Below are positions 59,400 to 64,000 of a stretch of DNA of 64,000 nt, one piece after another (position 1 is the stretch's first letter; every line of letters starts with the position of its first letter). The DNA is from Lumbricus rubellus. Its lineage: Eukaryota > Annelida > Clitellata > Crassiclitellata > Lumbricidae. Below the pieces are notes generated by a model. The model was not told where the DNA came from and searched no databases. It saw only the letters and a program-made list of their open reading frames with translations. The position numbers and the translations under genes are program-made. Location of the stretch: the NCBI GenBank assembly GCA_945859605.1, contig OX243814.1, forward strand, positions 19,849,559-19,913,558. The letters are read 5' to 3'.

Positions 59400-59447
59400 A
59401 GGTCATGTGACAGAGGTCATGTGACAGAGGTCATGTGACAGAGGTCA
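59400..59447 (+). repeat. 14-bp repeat with AGGTCA half-sites
   Basis: AGGTCATGTGACAG repeats with AGGTCA at 59400, 59414, 59428 and 59442. Each of the three linkers makes TCATGTGAC. A TATAAAA lies at 59367. Possible regulatory array, unproven. Confidence 0.6.
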
Positions 59448-59648
59448 GAGACGGGTGAGGCGAATCGACGACGCATGAAGGTACACGTGGCATTTACATA
59501 GCGCCTTTTAATGAGGCATTCGCTGAGACCATGGTGTAAGAAGAGGTACTACAGCGTTCAAGGTCTCAGCGATGATCGGGAGGGTTGTAGATAATCAAGC
59601 GCAAACAGACGTCAGACTCCGATAAAAACTTAAAAACAGGCGTGTATA

Positions 59649-59651
<3 letters not shown>

Positions 59652-59705
<54 letters not shown>
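59652..59705. repeat. (TA)n(TG)n microsatellite
   Basis: About 31 bp TA then about 22 bp TG. Confidence 0.95.
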
Positions 59706-61415
59706 TTTGGGGAAATAAAGTGTGACTGGACACGCACTAAGTTTCAAATCTGGATGCCGTCCTGCACCTATTGGACATAATTATAGACCTATTATACTGT
59801 GTCTGCAGGACAGGTAGACCTGGTAGAGTGGTAGACGACGAAGGCACTTCCAATTACTACATTCTAACTTCTGAACACTCGTGACAGCTTGGATATCATA
59901 TAGGCCTAGATATAGGCCTAGCATCATAGCGACGTAGCCAAAACGCAATCGCATGTGCAGCATAGTTTTTTTACATAATTATAAAAGAGCGGAGATAGAA
60001 GACGAACAAAACACATTGATATATCATTTTCATTAGCACGAAGTACATAATAAGCTGATTGATTGCCGTAGATTATATAGCTCCTTAATTCCTCATCTCG
60101 TCAGACTCATCAATTATCTGCACTGCACAGACATTACAATAAGTTGATGAATCTTCCACGTCTGAGGATTACGGCTTATAATTATGGATCTACGTCGACT
60201 GAGTTTTAATAATTTAAGACTCCTATAGCCAAAAACAAAGTCTCGGATCGTACATATTAGCCTATATCCTCTTCCTCTGCAGTCTGGTTTCCACCATCGT
60301 CTGGAATTATAATACTTCTCAGCTGTTACGTCCATAAAATTAGTCAAATTAACGTCAATCACTCTGCAGTCATGGCTGGAAATCTGTAATTATTATTAAT
60401 CTGCTTCTCAGCGACATTACCACCGCATTTTGAGTCTTGCTATAATATGGCGCTACAGAAAACACCAAACGTTAATCCAGCGTTAAATAAAACAATAATG
60501 ATAATGACGTCATCAGCTGATATCGTTGAAACTTGTTGGAAGACGATCGTCTAAACTCTAAATTAAAAAAATTCATAAAATTAATATTGCGAAAATTTAT
60601 TTATTTTCGTAACCGTCAGCCTTCGATTTCTACATCTTTTCGAAATCAACAGTTTGTGACTACGATGATCGTATTCGTTGAAGAAAACCCATACAGGAAA
60701 CCAAGTAATTATAGATTTTCTCGCTTTTTGTCAGCGTCTTAAAAAATTTCGCCGTTAGCCGTTGAGACCACGCGACGGTTACTAATGGCAACGTATTTTG
60801 TAAAAGGTGTAGATTTAGACTCAGAGTACATACAGTGGCGGGGTTGGGCCTATACTTGCCATTTGAATGGGCGTCACGTTATTTAAAGTTTCCCCCGTAT
60901 GGTACACAGAGCGTGATGATGAATATGATGCGATGATAGCCCGAACCTAACAGAGGCGGTAGCTGTTCAATATCAGCCAGTCGCGTCAGGGTGACGGGTG
61001 TTATTAAGCAGGTCGACGAAATTTAATGTAAAGACATTCCTAACAGGCACCTTGAGTAATCATCAAAGCTATTCCCACAGCACCCATCATGAGTGGCCAA
61101 AGCTATTTCCCAAGTGGCACCTACATGTATGTAGGCTGTATGCACCATTTGTGACTCTTTCCTTAACACTCGCCAGGTGTCTTGAACGATTCAGGTCAAA
61201 GATGGATTTCTATGTGGAATAATGGATTGGCTGAATCGTGAATGGATGGATAATTAGGTAGATACTGCATGGATAGCTTTTTTGGTGAAAAAGAATGATG
61301 GATAGATGTCCGTTTGGATGGTTTTTAGATGGATTTTTTATAACTATGGATGGATGAGTTGTTAGATATAATTATGTACTTTTATGTTGGCATAATTCTG
61401 TGTTGCTTGATGCAA
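59706..61415. other. No gene seen
   Basis: AT-rich intergenic sequence; GGAT-rich phrases begin at about 61240. Confidence 0.3.
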
Positions 61416-61418
61416 CCT

Positions 61419-61705
61419 GGATGGATGGATGGACGGACGGACTGACGGACGGACGGATGGACGGACGGACGGACGGACGGACGGACGGACGGACGGACGG
61501 ACGGACGGACGGACGGACGGACGGACGGACGGACGGACGGACGGACGGACGGACGGACGGACGGACGGACGGACGGACGGATGTATGGACGGATGAAATA
61601 TTGGATGGATGGATGGATGGATGGATGGATGGATGGATGGATGGGTGGGTGGGTGGGTCGGTCGGTGGGTCGGTGGGTCGGTAGGTGGATGGATGGATGG
61701 ATGGA
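61419..61705. repeat. (GGAC)n/(GGAT)n microsatellite
   Basis: About 150 bp of GGAC, then GGAT, GGGT and GGTC variants. Confidence 0.95.
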
Positions 61706-61719
61706 TTTGCTGTGTCGAT

Positions 61720-63600
61720 TATATTTAAGTCGTCTTTGTTCTTATGTTCTCTTTCATCTCGTTCTTAATTATATTATTTCTTTGTCGTCTTCGTTCGTAG
61801 TTATGTTCTTCATTAGTCGCCTTCGTTCTTCATTACCCTCTATCTTTAAATTTTCGTTCCTAATTACACTTCTTGGTTTTTTCGTTCTTAGATACTTCTT
61901 CTTTTCATTTTTAATTGTTTCCTTTCTTGTTCATTCTCGTGCTTAGTTATGTTCTTTTTCGTTTTCGTTCTTAGTTGTGTTTTTTCGTTTTCGTTCTTAG
62001 TTACTTTTACTCTTGTTCACTTTTGTTCCCACTTCCCAGTTACGTTAATCTTTCTTTGTCGTTTTCGTTCTTATTTTCTTTCTTTCTTGTTTTCGTTCTT
62101 AGTTATGAAGTTTTTTGTTCGTTTTCGCTCTTATTTAGGCTATGTTCGTTATTCTTCGTTTCCGTTCTAAATTATTTTCGTTTTCTCTCGCCTTCGTTCT
62201 TAGTTATGTTTTTGTTGCTTGTTTTCGTTCTTCGTTTAAGTTCTTCCTTTTTCGTTATCGTTCTCAAATATTTGCTTTCTTGTTCGTTTTAATTCTTAGT
62301 TATGTTCTTTATTTTAGTCTTCGCTCTCTTTGTCTTTCTGTTTCATTTTGGATCTTATTATCCTCTCTGTTTCGTTTTTGTTGTAGGATATTTTATTTCT
62401 TGTTCGTTTCCGTTCTTAGTTTTGTTTTTTCTGTTGGTTTTTGTTCTTAGTCATGTTCTTCGTTTCCGTTCTAAATTATTTTCTTTTTCCTCTCTTTCGT
62501 TCTTAGTTATGCTTTTTCTTTTTAATTTTCATTCTTTGTTATTTTCGTTCGTGTTCGTTTTCGTTCTTATTTATGTTTGTTTCTTTTTTCTTTCTTCGTG
62601 GTTGGGCTGGGAGCGCCTCTGAGTAGTTTCTTGAAGGGGCACTATATAAATGCTCTGAATGAATGAATTACTTCTTGCTTCGTTCTTGGTTTTGTTCTTT
62701 CGTGTTTGTTTTTGTTCATTGCTTTGTTCCTTCTTTTTCGTTTTCGTTCTTTGTCATGTTACTTTCGCTTGACGTTTTCGTTCTTAGTTGTGTTTATTTC
62801 TTTTTCGTTTTTGTTCTTGCAAGCTTGGTTATACTTCTTTCTTGTTTCTTTCGTTCTTAGTTATTCTTTTTATTTAATTTATATTTTTTGTTTTGTTTCT
62901 TCTTTGTTGTTTTCGTTTTTTGTTACGTTGTTTCTTTTCGTTTCGTTCTTAGCTATGTTCTTTCTTTTTAGTTTTCGTTCTTTGTTATTTCTTAACGTTT
63001 CCTTTTCTTGCTTAGTTATGTTGCTTCTTCTTTGTTCCGTTCTTAGTTATGTTCTTTCTTGTTCGTTTTGTTTTCTGTTGTGTTCTTTCTTTTTGTTTTT
63101 TTTTCTTAGTTAAGACTTATACTTTTAAGACATACTTTTTTCGTTCATGGTAATTTTGTTGTTTTTTTCGTTTTCGTTCTCATGAGCACCTATTTTCTTT
63201 CGTTTTCGTTGCTATTGTTATGATCTTTCTTTTTCATTTTCGTTCTTAGTTTTGTGGTTTATTTTTCGTTTCGTTGTTAATTATGTTCTTTCTTGTTCGT
63301 TTTTGTTCTTAGTTGTGTTCATTTTTCGTTTTCGTTATTGGTCATGTTTTCTCTTTGTTGTTGTCGTTAGCTGTTTCTGTTTCACTGTTTTTAGTAAGCC
63401 GGTCTATATAGGCCTATGTTCTTCTTGTTCGTTTTGTTCCTAGCCTTTAGCTGTAGGCCTACGTGTTCTTTTTTCGATTTCGTTTTTCAGATAAGCTTTC
63501 TTGCTTGTTTGTTTTTGTTCTTAGTTATGTTTTTTATTAGTCGTTTTCGTTCTTTGTGATATCCTTTCTTTGTCCTTTTCCTTGTTAACTATTTTCATTT
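61720..63600 (+). repeat. 1.9-kb degenerate TTCG-rich array
   Basis: Phrases such as TTTTCGTTCTTAGTTATG and TTCTTTCTTGTTCG recur throughout with irregular spacing. All Phe/Ser-rich frames come from it. A LINE tail interrupts it at 62597-62668. Confidence 0.75.
62597..62668 (+). mobile_element. LINE 3' tail fragment
   Basis: GGGAGCGCCTCTGAGTAG, then TTGAAGGGGCACTATATAAA and a GAATGAATGAATTA end, as in the copies at 7.1 and 35.3 kb. Confidence 0.75.
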
Positions 63601-63609
63601 TAGGTTTTT

Positions 63610-64000
63610 AGGGGCCGTCCATAAAGTACGTCACGCTCCAGGGGGGAGGGGTGTAAGAAAGGGTGACAGTTTGTGACAGAGGGAGGGGGTCAGGCCATGT
63701 GTGACGTCACACATTTATTTGTTTTAAATTTTATTTCTAATTCTTTTTTATATTTTTTAGTAGAATTTAATAGCTTTAAAAATATTTTTCAAAAATTTTG
63801 TGAAACATTTGAATTAGTTTCATGTCAAAATAGCATGAAATGCATATCCCTGAATGTGTTGTTCACGATTCCTCTCGCTAGGAGCGCTAGTAATGCTGTT
63901 GCGAAGCCTTGTTTCAGGCCTATGTATAGCCTTGCGGTGTTAATTTTTTTAAATCGAAAGTGTGACGTACTTAAAGGGGGTCCGAGATTTGTGACAGTTT
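63610..64000. mobile_element. Possible DNA-element end at window edge
   Basis: GGGGCCGTCCATAAAGTACG is followed by TCACGC at the left. A partly inverted GTGTGACGTACTTAAAGGGGG lies near 63959. The element may extend past the window. Confidence 0.35.

Noticed and set aside
58203..59438. Poly-Ser, poly-Leu, poly-Lys, His/Thr and Gly/Val-rich frames
   Set aside because: Generated by (TTC)n and (GGT)n arrays.
61581..63443. Series of Phe/Ser/Val-rich frames resembling membrane proteins
   Set aside because: They overlap in all frames of a degenerate TTCG-rich array; the hydrophobicity reflects T-rich codons.

Overview
The window is metazoan nuclear DNA: one gene is split by GT-AG introns, the intergenic space is long and microsatellite-rich, and mobile elements of many classes are present (LINE tails, tRNA-derived SINEs, two LTR elements, hAT-, Harbinger- and mariner-like DNA elements). 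The very frequent palindrome TAGGCCTA, the D1-type dopamine-receptor-like gene and the repeat mix suggest a marine invertebrate, perhaps an echinoderm or a relative. That placement is inference. Nothing looks prokaryotic.

Two host genes can be supported. The first, on the minus strand (10958 down to 3911), is a spliced gene for an RNA-binding protein with one RRM. I assembled eight coding exons by hand from splice sites and phase; they sum to 2274 nt (757 residues plus stop) in one open frame. Its introns hold at least three small inverted-repeat elements (5319-5742, 8280-8428, 8949-9352) and SINE/LINE tails. The second, on the plus strand (38429-40531), is a single-exon 700-residue aminergic GPCR, most like a D1-type dopamine receptor, with a very long third intracellular loop that contains an internal duplication.

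Mobile DNA, from left to right: a LINE C-terminal relic (662-1237); a dispersed repeat with an exon-like start (1302-2895, with a second copy at 29449-30628); hAT relics near 1661-3400; a 7.3-kb nested structure (12984-20292) in which a recent LTR element with 1473-bp LTRs (13221-18763) sits inside an older DNA transposon carrying inverted arrays of a 17-bp motif; a BEL/Pao retrotransposon on the minus strand (22612-27811) with near-identical LTRs, a frameshift and an integrase deletion, inserted into a 445-bp tandem duplication; a 66-bp minisatellite (34114-34443); LINE and SINE tails at 35.1 and 47.7 kb; and a mariner-type relic (41292-42517).

From about 43 kb to the end there is no convincing gene. 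This part is dominated by long microsatellites ((ACAG)n, (GTA)n, (GAT)n, (CATA)n, (TTC)n, (GGT)n, (GGAC)n) and a 1.9-kb degenerate TTCG-rich array. The many open frames there are low-complexity artefacts.

The two host genes show no functional link. The strongest unexplained structure is the 12984-20292 element with its inverted motif arrays. The LTR element inside it, whose coding frame starts within its own LTR, is also notable.
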